NCBI GenBank assembly: GCA_022571515.1
Contig: JACZXQ010000001.1
Location: 124,001-188,000, forward strand
Source of the DNA: Gemmatimonadota bacterium
GTDB lineage: Bacteria; Gemmatimonadota; Gemmatimonadetes; Longimicrobiales; Gaopeijiaceae
Reading direction: 5' to 3'
Length of the DNA: 64,000 bases
The position numbers and the translations under genes are program-made. How positions within the stretch are numbered: position 1 is the first letter of the stretch; the number at the start of each line of letters is the position of its first letter. The notes under the pieces were generated by a model. That model did no database searches, was not told where the DNA came from, and worked only from the letters and a program-made list of their open reading frames with translations. Shown one piece after another: positions 25,999 to 34,287 of the stretch.

Positions 25999-27585
25999 AT
26001 GCAGCCTGTGAACCATCGACCCGAAGAGGCGCCACCTGCCTCCAAGCGCCTGCCTCCCGGAAAAGCCCTGGCCCTCCCGGGCGCGTTGGCGATCGCGTTG
26101 GTCGCGCTGGGCCTTCTGACGCGTGACCCGCTGTTCTCCCGGCCGATCCTCGGTGCGGCCGGCGTACTCGTGCTGTGGACCGCCGCCCTCTACGTGACGG
26201 CGCGGCGCTCCGGCCGCACCCTGGGCATAGAAATCGTGCTGCGCCAGCATCACTACGTGCAGGCGTGCGTGCTGGTGGTGGTCTTCTCGTACTGGGGATG
26301 GCACCTGCCGGCCGTTCGCGGGTTCGCGCCCATGCTGCTCGTACAGCTGATCTTCGCGTACGGGCTCCACATCCTGTTGACCTGGTCCCGGCGGGATAAC
26401 TACGAGCTCGGGTTCGGGCCCGTCCCGATCACGTTCAGCATGAACTTCTTCCTGTTGTTCAAGCCGGAGTGGTTCTACTGGCAGTTCGTGATGGTGGCGC
26501 TCGCCTTCCTGGCGAAGGAGCTCATCCGCTGGAAAAGGGACGGGCACTCCATGCACATCTTCAACCCGTCCGCGTTCACGCTCACCGTGTTCTCCGTGGT
26601 GCTGATTCTGACCGGGACGACGGATAGGACGCTGGGCGTGGAACTCGCCACGACGTTGTTCAACCCTCCCCACATCTATGCGGTGATCTTCCTGGTGTCC
26701 TTGACGGGCCAGCTTCTCTTCGGCGTCGCCACGATGACGATCGCGGCGGTCCTCACGACGTACGCCTTCGGCCTCTTGTACTTCGCCGCGACCGGCACCT
26801 ACTACTTCTTCGACGCCTACATCCCGATCGCGGTATTCCTGGGGATGCACCTGCTGTTCACCGATCCCGCCACGTCGCCGCGCTCGGAGTCGGGCCGCAT
26901 CCTCTTCGGTGTGATGTACGGGCTCTCCGTCATAGGGACGTACGCCCTTCTGAGCGCGTTTGGTGCTCCCGGGTTCTACGACAAGCTGCTGCCCGTGCCC
27001 CTCATGAACCTGCTGGTCCGCGTCATCGATCGCGCGGCCGCGTCGGGACGGCTCAGGCTCCTGGACTTCTCGAAGCTCGGCGAGAGGCTGACGCCGGCGC
27101 GGCGCCGCGTGGCCACCGTGGGCCTCTGGGTGGTTCTCTTCGCCGCGATCAGTGGCGCGCGCGGCCTTGGTGACGAGCACCCGGGTCAGTACCTGCCGTT
27201 CTGGCAAGAGGCGTGTGAGGCAGGGTCTGCCCGTGCCTGCGACTACGTTCCGGACATGCTGGGCAACTTCTGCGAGAAGGACTCGGGCTGGGCATGCAAC
27301 GAGCTGGGCGTCCACCTGGTCCAGCGAGAAAGCGACCGGAGGACCGCCCTGGCCGCGATCAGGCGCGGCTGCGAGCTAGGGTTTCCCATGGCCTGCGAGA
27401 ACGTGTACCGCATGACGACCGGCCCGGAGACCTTGGGGAGCGAACCCCCTCTAATTGGAGACCTGCCGATCGTGCTGAGAGGCAGCAAGGGAGCGATCCT
27501 CGAGCGCGATCCGCGAGCGCTGTACGCACTCGCCTGTGAGCGAGGGTGGCCGGACACGTGCGGTGTGCAGCCCGTCGATCCGTAG
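25999..27585 (+). CDS. NQR2/RnfD-like membrane protein with Cys-rich Sel1-like tail
   Basis: A 528-residue protein. The first 330 residues hold about ten membrane helices with phrases of the NQR2/RnfD/RnfE family: RDGHSMHIFNPSAFTLTVF near residue 186 and LLFTDPATSPRSESGRILFG near 286. In RnfD and NqrB this region binds flavin and helps move ions or electrons. After one more helix (about 373-390), residues 400-528 form Sel1/TPR-like repeats with about ten cysteines (EACEAGSARACDYVPD, CEKDSGWACNELGVHL, RRGCELGFPMACENVY), so this part probably faces the periplasm. The gene stands alone, with no rnf or nqr partners nearby. Start: ATG with CAGGAG nine bases upstream. Confidence 0.8.
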   Translation: MQPVNHRPEEAPPASKRLPPGKALALPGALAIALVALGLLTRDPLFSRPILGAAGVLVLWTAALYVTARRSGRTLGIEIVLRQHHYVQACVLVVVFSYWGWHLPAVRGFAPMLLVQLIFAYGLHILLTWSRRDNYELGFGPVPITFSMNFFLLFKPEWFYWQFVMVALAFLAKELIRWKRDGHSMHIFNPSAFTLTVFSVVLILTGTTDRTLGVELATTLFNPPHIYAVIFLVSLTGQLLFGVATMTIAAVLTTYAFGLLYFAATGTYYFFDAYIPIAVFLGMHLLFTDPATSPRSESGRILFGVMYGLSVIGTYALLSAFGAPGFYDKLLPVPLMNLLVRVIDRAAASGRLRLLDFSKLGERLTPARRRVATVGLWVVLFAAISGARGLGDEHPGQYLPFWQEACEAGSARACDYVPDMLGNFCEKDSGWACNELGVHLVQRESDRRTALAAIRRGCELGFPMACENVYRMTTGPETLGSEPPLIGDLPIVLRGSKGAILERDPRALYALACERGWPDTCGVQPVDP

Positions 27586-27590
27586 CCTGT

Positions 27591-27626
27591 GGGTGGCGAA
27601 AATCCCGTCTACTGTGAGATTGCTGA
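27591..27626 (+). repeat. Dispersed 36-nt repeat, copy B
   Basis: Starts GGGTGGCGAAAATCCCGTCT, 5 bases after the stop of the NQR2-like gene; 28 of 36 positions match copy D. The same orientation as copy A, opposite to C and D. Confidence 0.65.
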
Positions 27627-27775
27627 CCATTCACGGTTCAGTGAGAGCGGGGCGTCGATGGGGGAGTGGCTCCGTATCGTGGGGTGGAGTGTCGTTTCCG
27701 GTATTCTAAATCGGCGGGGTTCGAGTAAGAGTGCGAGGAGTTGCCGACGTTCCGGACGCGGAGAGATCAGCCAGC

Positions 27776-28795
27776 ATGAATACCAGCGGGGCCGGCGGTG
27801 AGCCGAGCGGCCCGGGATGGACCTTTCTCACGAACCACTCCCACGTCCTGATCTGCATCACCGAGGACGATTCGGCCCGTTCGCGCGATATCGCCGCCCG
27901 GGTGGGCATCACCGAACGGGCAGTCTACCGCATCGTAACCGATTTGTGTGATGCTGGGTACGTCACGAAGATCCGTGAGGGCCGCCGAAACCGGTATGTG
28001 GCGCACCTGGATCTTCCACTGAGACACCAGGTGGAAGGTCACTGCACCGCGTCTGCGCTCCTCAAGACGGTCCGGCGTCAGCCCCTGGCGGCCGCGGTAA
28101 AGGCTGTCCCGACGATAAACAGGAATAGGCAGACTATGTCGATCCCTCCTGACGCGGCGCTCCGGCTCCTTCGCGAAGGAAACCGGCGGTTCAGGGCCGA
28201 TCCCTACATCGAAACCGGAGCTCTGGAGGGTCACGCGGGGCTTGGGGAACTCTCGAGTCGGCAGGTGCCGTTTGCCGCGGTCTTGGGCTGCTCGGACTCC
28301 CGAGTGCCCGTGGAGGTTGTGTTTGGACAGGGCCCAGGTCGGCTGTTTGTCGTGCGAGTGGCGGGCAACGTTGTGACCCCGAGCCAGCTTGGCAGCCTCG
28401 AGTTCGCCGTGGTTCAGCTGGGGGTCCGATTGATCGTTGTACTGGGCCACTCCGGGTGTGGGGCCATAGAGGCTACGCTTGCCGGCATGGTGTACGGGGA
28501 TTCGAGCGAGCCGAACGGCCATCTCGGATCCATCACTGGGCGTATCTCAAGAGCCCTCCTCAATGCTCCTCGGGGCGATGACCAAGGCGGGCTCCCGGAA
28601 ATGGACGAGGCAGTGAGGCTCAACGTCAACCAATCCCACGCAGATCTGGGCTGCGAGTCCAGCATTCTGGCAGAGCGGATCGGCTCGGGAGACTTGAAGG
28701 TTGTGGGCGCCGTGTATGAGCTCGAGAGCGGGAGAGTGGAGTTCGTCGCCGATGCTCCGCACGAGACGAAGCCCATGAGCGGCGTGCCGGAATGA
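27776..28795 (+). CDS. Winged-helix domain fused to beta-carbonic anhydrase
   Basis: A 339-residue protein. Residues about 15-95 form a MarR/ArsR-like winged helix (HVLICITEDDSARSRDIAAR, GITERAVYRIVTDLCDAGYV, TKIREGRRNRYVAH). A linker leads to a beta-class carbonic anhydrase from residue 121: zinc ligands C172 in CSDSRVP with the D174/R176 dyad, and H225 and C228 in HSGCGA. The enzyme interconverts CO2 and bicarbonate. The winged-helix family normally stands alone at about 120 residues, so this is an unusual fusion; an internal ATG at 28136 with AGGAAT upstream could also start the enzyme separately. Start: ATG 27776 with GGAGAG upstream. Confidence 0.82.
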   Translation: MNTSGAGGEPSGPGWTFLTNHSHVLICITEDDSARSRDIAARVGITERAVYRIVTDLCDAGYVTKIREGRRNRYVAHLDLPLRHQVEGHCTASALLKTVRRQPLAAAVKAVPTINRNRQTMSIPPDAALRLLREGNRRFRADPYIETGALEGHAGLGELSSRQVPFAAVLGCSDSRVPVEVVFGQGPGRLFVVRVAGNVVTPSQLGSLEFAVVQLGVRLIVVLGHSGCGAIEATLAGMVYGDSSEPNGHLGSITGRISRALLNAPRGDDQGGLPEMDEAVRLNVNQSHADLGCESSILAERIGSGDLKVVGAVYELESGRVEFVADAPHETKPMSGVPE

Positions 28796-28899
28796 CTTGA
28801 TATGATCGCGACTCGAATGGACCTCCGGACGCCCTCACGGGTTGAGCAGAGGTACGTACAAGGGCACCGGCCACCCCGCGATCAGGTACAGGAGCACCC

Positions 28900-29538
28900 A
28901 TGCGTTCCCACCGTACTCTCCCTACACTCGTTTTCTCGGCAACCCTCGTCGCCGCCTGCGCCGCCCCAGACGCGGGTGATCAAGACATGGGCGAAGCAAA
29001 GTCCATGGAACAGATCGTCGAGGCACCCGAGTGTTATGTCGCCCGCGGCACCCTCGAGGAGGTCCAAGCTCGTCTGAGCCCGCTCAGGCAAACGGAGATC
29101 GGCTTCGAGGGCGGCCAGGGACTCCTCTGTTACGGTGCTCCCTCGGCCCGTGGCCGTGAGATCATGGGCGGGTTACTCGTCTACGGTCGGCTCGAGCGCA
29201 TCGGCGCCAACGAGCCGACGACGATCCACCTGACGGCCTCCGCATCGGTCGGCGGCGTCTCGCTCGAACCGGGCAGCTACTCGATCTACGCGATCATCAA
29301 CAAGGACGAGTGGGAGTTCTTCATCAACTCCGACTGGCAGCGCTGGGGCATTCCGATCAACGCCGAGGTGCGCGCGAGCGAAGTCGGTAGCTTTACCGCA
29401 ACGCCGACCGCGATCGAGGAGATGGTCGAGACGCTCACCTTCCGCTGGGAGCCGAACGCCGAGAACACGATGGGTGACATTGTGCTCGAATGGGAGCACA
29501 CGCAGATCAGGTTCCACGTTCGTCCGGACGGGATGTAG
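28900..29538 (+). CDS. DUF2911-like exported lipoprotein
   Basis: A 212-residue protein with a lipobox (VAACA, Cys20) and a DUF2911 beta domain: GREIMGGLLVYGRLERIGAN, TIHLTASASVGGVSLEPGSY, SIYAIINKDEWEFFINSDWQ and VETLTFRWEP. The function of DUF2911 is unknown; it is common in Bacteroidota and Gemmatimonadota-like genomes. It is followed by 155 bases without a gene before the HD-domain protein. Confidence 0.85.
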   Translation: MRSHRTLPTLVFSATLVAACAAPDAGDQDMGEAKSMEQIVEAPECYVARGTLEEVQARLSPLRQTEIGFEGGQGLLCYGAPSARGREIMGGLLVYGRLERIGANEPTTIHLTASASVGGVSLEPGSYSIYAIINKDEWEFFINSDWQRWGIPINAEVRASEVGSFTATPTAIEEMVETLTFRWEPNAENTMGDIVLEWEHTQIRFHVRPDGM

Positions 29539-29693
29539 ACTCCGGCGTTGGTGCATGGCTCTCGATTTGGTTTCATGTTGATGCGAAGCCCCAGACCTGG
29601 AGTCAGCGTCATCCGTTCGAGGCGTCGACGCCGCAACTCGACCAAGTGCTCGACCCGCCGCTCGGGCACTTCGCCAAGCACCTCGGTCCGTAG

Positions 29694-30344
29694 ATGAGCG
29701 ACGCCGACCGGGCCGTTGCCATGGCCAGGTCGGTCGTAAGGGCCGCCCGGGCTCACGGCCTCCCTCCCAACGGTATCGATCTTCTAAGCAGGGCCCACGC
29801 GCTCGCGATGAAGCCCCGTGTCGATGCGCTCGGCGACGACCACCACCCGGCGTACCTGCATCCGGGCCGTTCGGTGCTCGTGCTGCTTCGGGATGTCGGG
29901 CCACTACCCGCGGACATCCTGGCCAGCGCCGCGGTACACGACACTGAGGACGACGACCTCCGCGTGCCCATGGCCACCGTTAGAGAGACGCTCGGCGACG
30001 AGGTCGCGGACATCGTGGAGTCGCTTCCGCTACCCGGGGACGAACACCTCACGGAGCGCCTCGTCACCCTGGACGAAGGGCCTCGACTCGCCGCGCTAGC
30101 GGAGCGGCTCGACCACCTGCGGCACGCGCATCTACATGAGGACCCGGACCCGGCGTGGTGGCGGGCCATTCACGAAGAAGCTGGGGCGGCTTGGCTCCCG
30201 GTGGCAGAACGGACGAACGCGCGGCTCGCCACTCGCTACCGTCACTGGCACCGCACGTTCGGGCGGAGGCTTACTCGGATGGAGGGTTCGCCAACCACCG
30301 GCACGCCACCGAGCCCGTTGCCGCGCAACAGCAGTGGGTTGTAA
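29694..30344 (+). CDS. HD-domain protein related to the (p)ppGpp hydrolase fold
   Basis: A 216-residue cytoplasmic protein. HHPAYLHPGRSVLVLLRDVG followed by AAVHDTEDDDLRVPMATVRE is the HD pattern of SpoT/MESH1-like hydrolases: a first His, the HD pair at about residues 83-84 and ED two residues later. Downstream ALAERLDHLRHAH resembles the KLADRLHNLR motif of that group. It may hydrolyse a nucleotide such as (p)ppGpp, but it lacks a synthetase domain and the tail after residue 195 is low-complexity and Pro/Thr-rich. The start has no clear ribosome site. Confidence 0.7.
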   Translation: MSDADRAVAMARSVVRAARAHGLPPNGIDLLSRAHALAMKPRVDALGDDHHPAYLHPGRSVLVLLRDVGPLPADILASAAVHDTEDDDLRVPMATVRETLGDEVADIVESLPLPGDEHLTERLVTLDEGPRLAALAERLDHLRHAHLHEDPDPAWWRAIHEEAGAAWLPVAERTNARLATRYRHWHRTFGRRLTRMEGSPTTGTPPSPLPRNSSGL

Positions 30345-30400
30345 GATGGTGATCCTTCCCGCTGCTTCCGTACGACCGCCTTTCGGGAAAGGGGGTACCC

Positions 30401-30826
30401 ATGCTGGTGGGGAGACTCGTGGGCCTCATCGAGGACCACGCCGACGAGCTCGCGGACCGGCTCGTGCGGAAAATCCGCGAGGACTCACGGACCGCCGCCT
30501 ACGAGTTGTTCGACGACGACCAACTCGTCGAGCGAGGGCGCAGGGTCTACGCCCACCTCGGCCGTTGGCTCGGCGAGACGTCCGAGGCACCCGTCGAAGA
30601 AGAGTACTTTCGCCTCGGACAAACACGCCGCGATGAGGGAATCCTGCTGGCCGAGGTGATCATGGCCCTCCTCATCACCCGCCGCAATCTCTGGCAGTTC
30701 GTGGACTCTCAGGGGGCGGACACGATCCTGGAGTTGAGGCAGCAGCTGGATCTCGAGCTGCTGGTCGTTCGGTTCTTCGACCGAGCCATCTATCACACCG
30801 TGCGGGGCTACCAGGGGGACGCATAG
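30401..30826 (+). CDS. RsbRD_N-like sensor domain protein
   Basis: A 141-residue all-helical protein resembling the N-terminal sensor domain of RsbR-type stressosome proteins: LIEDHADELADRLVRKIRED, YFRLGQTRRDEGILLAEVIM, ALLITRRNLWQFV and a final helix LELLVVRFFDRAIYHTV. No STAS domain follows, so it is either a free-standing sensor or a gene shortened by the rearrangement next to it: a copied scrap of the ETF-QO gene begins at its stop codon. Confidence 0.65.
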   Translation: MLVGRLVGLIEDHADELADRLVRKIREDSRTAAYELFDDDQLVERGRRVYAHLGRWLGETSEAPVEEEYFRLGQTRRDEGILLAEVIMALLITRRNLWQFVDSQGADTILELRQQLDLELLVVRFFDRAIYHTVRGYQGDA

Positions 30827-30883
30827 CGTCGGCGGCCCGTCTACGCAGCCCGACGGCAAGCTCACCTTCAGCAAGGTGGACGG
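30826..30883 (+). pseudogene. 58-nt copied fragment of the ETF-QO gene
   Basis: Fifty-six of 58 bases match the minus strand of 36764-36821 inside the ETF-QO gene of this window. The fragment reads VGGPSTQPDGKLTFSKVDGD and then stops at TGA. It begins exactly at the stop of the preceding gene and ends 32 bases before repeat copy C. Confidence 0.8.
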
Positions 30884-30915
30884 CGACCGGCGATGACCGC
30901 GGCTGCCTTGAAACG

Positions 30916-30951
30916 TCAGTGATTCCCGGTCGGATGGGGTTTTCGCCACCC
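30916..30951 (-). repeat. Dispersed 36-nt repeat, copy C
   Basis: On the minus strand starts GGGTGGCGAAAACCCCATCC; 28 of 36 positions match copy D, and the first 16 bases are identical. Confidence 0.7.
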
Positions 30952-30970
30952 ACACCGGTAGGCGCCTGCG

Positions 30971-31066
30971 TCAGGCGGGCGCGTCCATCGAGTTGAAGAT
31001 GACCGATGAGTAGAGCCAGGTGCCGTGCTTGTCCTTACGAAAGACGTCGGTGAAATCGAAGGCCAT
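30971..31066 (-). pseudogene. C-terminal scrap of an NTF2/SnoaL-like protein
   Basis: The frame encodes 31 residues including FDFTDVFRKDKHGTWLYSSV and IFNSMD, which resembles the last two strands of SnoaL/NTF2-like domains (a DVF strand, a short turn with W, then a YSSVIF strand). A fine AGGAGG lies before its ATG, but no upstream part of the domain continues in frame, so I treat it as a leftover rather than a small gene. It lies between repeat copies C and D. Confidence 0.4.
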
Positions 31067-31151
31067 CACAACCTCCTGTCCCCGTGCTCCGCGAAAACCT
31101 CATCGGCCTTGCCGGGATTGACGTTTGGGCCTCCGCCAACGGACCGTGGGA

Positions 31152-31187
31152 TCAATGATCTCAGGGCAAACGGGGTTTTCGCCACCC
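31152..31187 (-). repeat. Dispersed 36-nt repeat, copy D
   Basis: On the minus strand starts GGGTGGCGAAAACCCCGTTT and ends GAGATCATTGA. It is 200 bases from copy C in the same orientation and closest in sequence to copy A. Confidence 0.7.
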
Positions 31188-31278
31188 AAAGAGGGTGTAC
31201 CTCTCGCACCGTAGACGCCGTGACTGATGATTTCGCGAGGGAACCGGTGGCCGTGATCGTTGTTTGCCGTCGTTTTCA

Positions 31279-32229
31279 TCAACGGAGTCTGCGGGGGCCG
31301 GGCTCGACTCTGGCGTGGGGCTCGATGTGGACGAGAGCGTCGAGGATCCGCAGATCCGAGTCCATGAGGCGGTCCTTCACGAGGTGGGCGATCTCGTGTC
31401 CGTCCCTCACCGAAAGCTCGCCGTCGACCTCTACGTGGATATCCACCCAGAGCACCAGGCCGCTACGCCGTACCCGGAGAAGGTCGATCCCCTCCACGCC
31501 GGGGACGGACTCGGTGACGTCTCGAATGCGATCCCGGATCTCGTCGGGTGGCGCCACGTCCAGGACTTCTTTCAGCGACGTCCTGAAGAGGCGGATCCCG
31601 TTGTACGAGATTACCGCACACGCCACCAGGGCGGCCCAGTCGTCCGCGCTCTCGAATCCCTCGCCGAAGATGAGCGCCACGCTGATGCCCACGAATGCAG
31701 CCAGGGACGTCAGGGCATCGGAGCGATGATGCCAGGCATCGACCTGGAGCGCCTGGCTGCCGATGGCTTCCGCCCTGGCGGAGAGCATTCGGAACATGAC
31801 CTCCTTGGTGACCACGACCCCGACCAGGACGAGCAGCGTAAAGACCGCCGGGCCTTGGTGAGGCGTCACGATCTCCCGCACGGCCCCCACCGCAATCCCA
31901 ACTGCGGCCATGAGCAGCACCGTCGAGACCACCAACGACGCCAACGGCTCCGCCTTTCCGAGCCCGAAGGGATGCCGCTCGGTCTGGGGGATCGCGCTGG
32001 CTCGAAGCCCTCCCCAGATGAGCAGGCCGCTGAAGATGTCCAGGACCGACTCGACGCCGTCGGCCACCAACGCGAACGAGTTTCCAAAGATGCCGGCGGC
32101 TATCTTCGCGGTGGCCAGCAGCGCGCTGGCGACGACCCCGAGCGCCACCGCCCGGGTGCCTTCGACTACGGCTTGATCGAGCTGCCGGACCGTGCCCGTC
32201 GCGGCGGGTGCAGAATCTGGGTAAGACAT
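31279..32229 (-). CDS. Cation diffusion facilitator (CDF) metal transporter
   Basis: A 316-residue inner-membrane metal/proton antiporter. Six helices span about residues 25-215, with metal-site residues in LVADGVESVLDIF (helix 2; D57) and AWHHRSDALTS (helix 5). The cytoplasmic C-terminal ferredoxin-like domain (about 225-300) includes VPGVEGIDLLRVRRSGLVLW and VDIHVEVDGELSVRDGHEIA. The DGVES form in helix 2 differs from the HxxxD zinc type, so the metal (Fe, Mn or Zn) is uncertain. The ribosome site is weak. Confidence 0.9.
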   Translation of the reverse strand: MSYPDSAPAATGTVRQLDQAVVEGTRAVALGVVASALLATAKIAAGIFGNSFALVADGVESVLDIFSGLLIWGGLRASAIPQTERHPFGLGKAEPLASLVVSTVLLMAAVGIAVGAVREIVTPHQGPAVFTLLVLVGVVVTKEVMFRMLSARAEAIGSQALQVDAWHHRSDALTSLAAFVGISVALIFGEGFESADDWAALVACAVISYNGIRLFRTSLKEVLDVAPPDEIRDRIRDVTESVPGVEGIDLLRVRRSGLVLWVDIHVEVDGELSVRDGHEIAHLVKDRLMDSDLRILDALVHIEPHARVEPGPRRLR

Positions 32230-32709
32230 AGATGGAAGGTGTAAAGGAAACGAGAAGGGTTCAATTCAGGGCGCCGTTGGAATCGAGATTCATCGGACCG
32301 GATATCAGAGTGGGCCCACCCCGTCCTGTTCCAAAACCCAGCCGATCGTGAATCGGTGGGTCTGCAGGGGGTTAGGTTGCCTCCGCCACGTCATTCTCGG
32401 TCGACATGGCGCGTTTTGGACCCGACGAGTTGAGGGATGTTGAACACGCCTTGGGTCCGGTCGCTCAACAGGAACGGTTGGGCGGCATCCTCAGCCAATA
32501 TTATCGGCAAGCCGCTTGACCGGTCGATCGAATATTGGAACAGGACGGGGTCAAGGCGGGCGGACTCCCTCGCGGGGATTCGGAGCCCGGCCTATGATGA
32601 ATGGATGGACGCTACAGACGCCCTAAAGTGCCGGAACTGTGGAGCCGACCGCTCACTGTCCCACTCTTGGCGTTGACGCTGAGAGTTCGGAGACGTCCCG
32701 GCTTCCTCC
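32230..32709. other. Intergenic region without a supported gene
   Basis: Short frames only. The longest on the plus strand (32437-32676) ends in a CxxC pair (LKCRNCGADRSL) but has no ribosome site, no domain and atypical codon use, so I do not call it. The region separates the divergent-side start of the CDF gene from the end of the barrel gene. Confidence 0.5.
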
Positions 32710-33912
32710 CTAGAAGAAACGGCTCAGGCTGAACGTCAGGAAATCGTCCTGTCGCAGCGTGTGCAGCGGCGCCGTGATGTCGGTATTGAGGAATAGGCGC
32801 ATCTCCACCGCGCCGACCCAGCGCTCGCCGAAGCGACGCTCGGCCTCGATAAACGCGATCGGTTCGCCGTGCTCGAGATCCACGATCGGCCCGCCCAGGA
32901 TGGACGTGCCCTGGACGTCATTGAACGCCCACCGAAATCCCACGAACACGTCGTTGTCGAACGCCGTGTAGGGCGCGTCCTGCCCGCGCCCGTCCAGCAT
33001 GACCTCGGCCAGCAGGCCCAGGTCGGCCGCCCCGGGCCCTATGCCGAAGAGCGTGTGCTCCACGCCGAAGACACCCGCGGCGAAACGGTCTCCGTGCCCG
33101 CCGCGCATCATGGCCTCGAGCTTCCACAACGTGGCTCCCCGCGTGTATTGGCCGTCCACGCTGAACTGGTCGATGATCGTGTAGTACGGCTGTAGCGCGA
33201 AGCCGCCCCCGACCTCAGTGGGCAACAGGTATGGTTCCCGGCTCGTGCCGTAGAATCCACCTACACCGAGGTCAATGCCGCCCAGGCTGTGGGACCACCG
33301 TGCTGCGAAGTCCGGGCGCCACCTCCCCGCATCGGACTCGTAGGACGCGTCGTCCAGCACCGGCGCGAGGCCGCGCAGGCGACCCTCGCTGCCGGGATAC
33401 GTACGCTCGCGGAAGAACGGCATCAGGAACAGGTCCAGGGCGCCCCATTCCCGCTCCAGCGTGAAGTTGACCATGGGCTGGCCGAGCTTGTCCTCGCCAT
33501 CGATATCCTCCACGCCGTCGGTCTGATTCACGATGTCCACAAGGTGCACCGACTCGGTGGTGCCCCAGAACACCTTGTCTATGCCCAGAATGAGCGTCCA
33601 TCCGTCGCGCAGCCACAGGGCGCTGGCCTCGCGTATGTCGAAGTGCGTGCGACTCGCGTCGTGCGCGTCCAGGCGCAGCATGGGGGTCAGGCGCAGCTCC
33701 GGCCCGTCCCCGTCCATCCACCAGATGAATTCTGGCGCAAGCCCGATGGACGGAGAGAAGACCGCGTCGCTCTGCTGCGCGAACAGCGGGTCGTTGGGGA
33801 AGATCCGGGTCTCAACGAAGACCGAGCCCCTGATTTCCTGCCCGGCCACAGCGTGCGCCGCAGGGGGCGCGATGCCCCCCGGCGGATACCGCACCCTCGC
33901 ACGTTGGCGCAT
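32710..33912 (-). CDS. Putative outer-membrane beta-barrel protein
   Basis: About 400 residues of alternating amphipathic strands: RGSVFVETRIF, LWLRDGWTLILGIDKVFWGT, PMVNFTLEREWGALDLFLMP, and a C-terminal DFLTFSLSRFF with the terminal Phe of outer-membrane proteins. VDIVNQTDGVEDIDGEDKLG followed by a strand recalls porin-like barrels of proteobacteria, but the family is not certain. The N-terminus is odd: MRQRARVRYPPGG is not a good signal peptide, and a toxin-gene remnant lies directly upstream, so the original start may have been lost in a rearrangement or frameshift. Confidence 0.65.
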   Translation of the reverse strand: MRQRARVRYPPGGIAPPAAHAVAGQEIRGSVFVETRIFPNDPLFAQQSDAVFSPSIGLAPEFIWWMDGDGPELRLTPMLRLDAHDASRTHFDIREASALWLRDGWTLILGIDKVFWGTTESVHLVDIVNQTDGVEDIDGEDKLGQPMVNFTLEREWGALDLFLMPFFRERTYPGSEGRLRGLAPVLDDASYESDAGRWRPDFAARWSHSLGGIDLGVGGFYGTSREPYLLPTEVGGGFALQPYYTIIDQFSVDGQYTRGATLWKLEAMMRGGHGDRFAAGVFGVEHTLFGIGPGAADLGLLAEVMLDGRGQDAPYTAFDNDVFVGFRWAFNDVQGTSILGGPIVDLEHGEPIAFIEAERRFGERWVGAVEMRLFLNTDITAPLHTLRQDDFLTFSLSRFF

Positions 33913-33959
33913 GGCTCGGAGCCGAGCACACGGGCTTGAAATGGTGCGGTGGAGGTGAG

Positions 33960-34151
33960 AAGTCCGCAGAGTCGAGAGCGATCGACATCTGGTCCATCGA
34001 GGCCGACGATCTCGCGCTGGCACGGTCCTCCATCATCCGACACCCCGAGCTGTCCGCCCGAGATCTGCTCCGTCTGGCCTGTTGCCGGCGTCGTGGAGTG
34101 GGGCGGACCCACACCTTCGACCGAGCGCTGCGCGCCGCGGTCGAGGGATAA
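33960..34151 (+). pseudogene. C-terminal remnant of a VapC-type PIN-domain toxin
   Basis: Encodes SRAIDIWSIEADDLALARSS, HPELSARDLLRLACCRRRG and HTFDRALRAA, the last third of a VapC RNase including the conserved SARDLLRLA helix and the final acidic motif in TFD. The first two catalytic Asp regions and a VapB antitoxin are absent. It is out of frame with anything upstream. The rest of the gap up to 34287 shows no gene. Confidence 0.65.
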
Positions 34152-34287
34152 CGCCTGCCCTCCCCGAGCTCGATGAGGTCGGACGCCTCCTGCCCGGAAC
34201 TCGCGTTCGTCGTCGTGAGCACGGCCGTGATAGCGAAAGCGGTCGCTCGGGCCGTCGGCGATGCGATCATCGCCATGATTGGGCTGC

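Noticed and set aside
25876..27315. 479-codon minus-strand frame
   Set aside because: Antisense to the NQR2-like gene; composition is Arg/Glu/His-rich with no hydrophobic or domain pattern.
24491..31187. Repeat copies as CRISPR or integron attC sites
   Set aside because: Spacing is irregular and orientation mixed, which excludes CRISPR; there are no RYYYAAC/GTTRRRY ends as in attC.
32437..32676. Small plus-strand frame ending with a CxxC pair
   Set aside because: No ribosome site, no second metal pair and no recognised domain.
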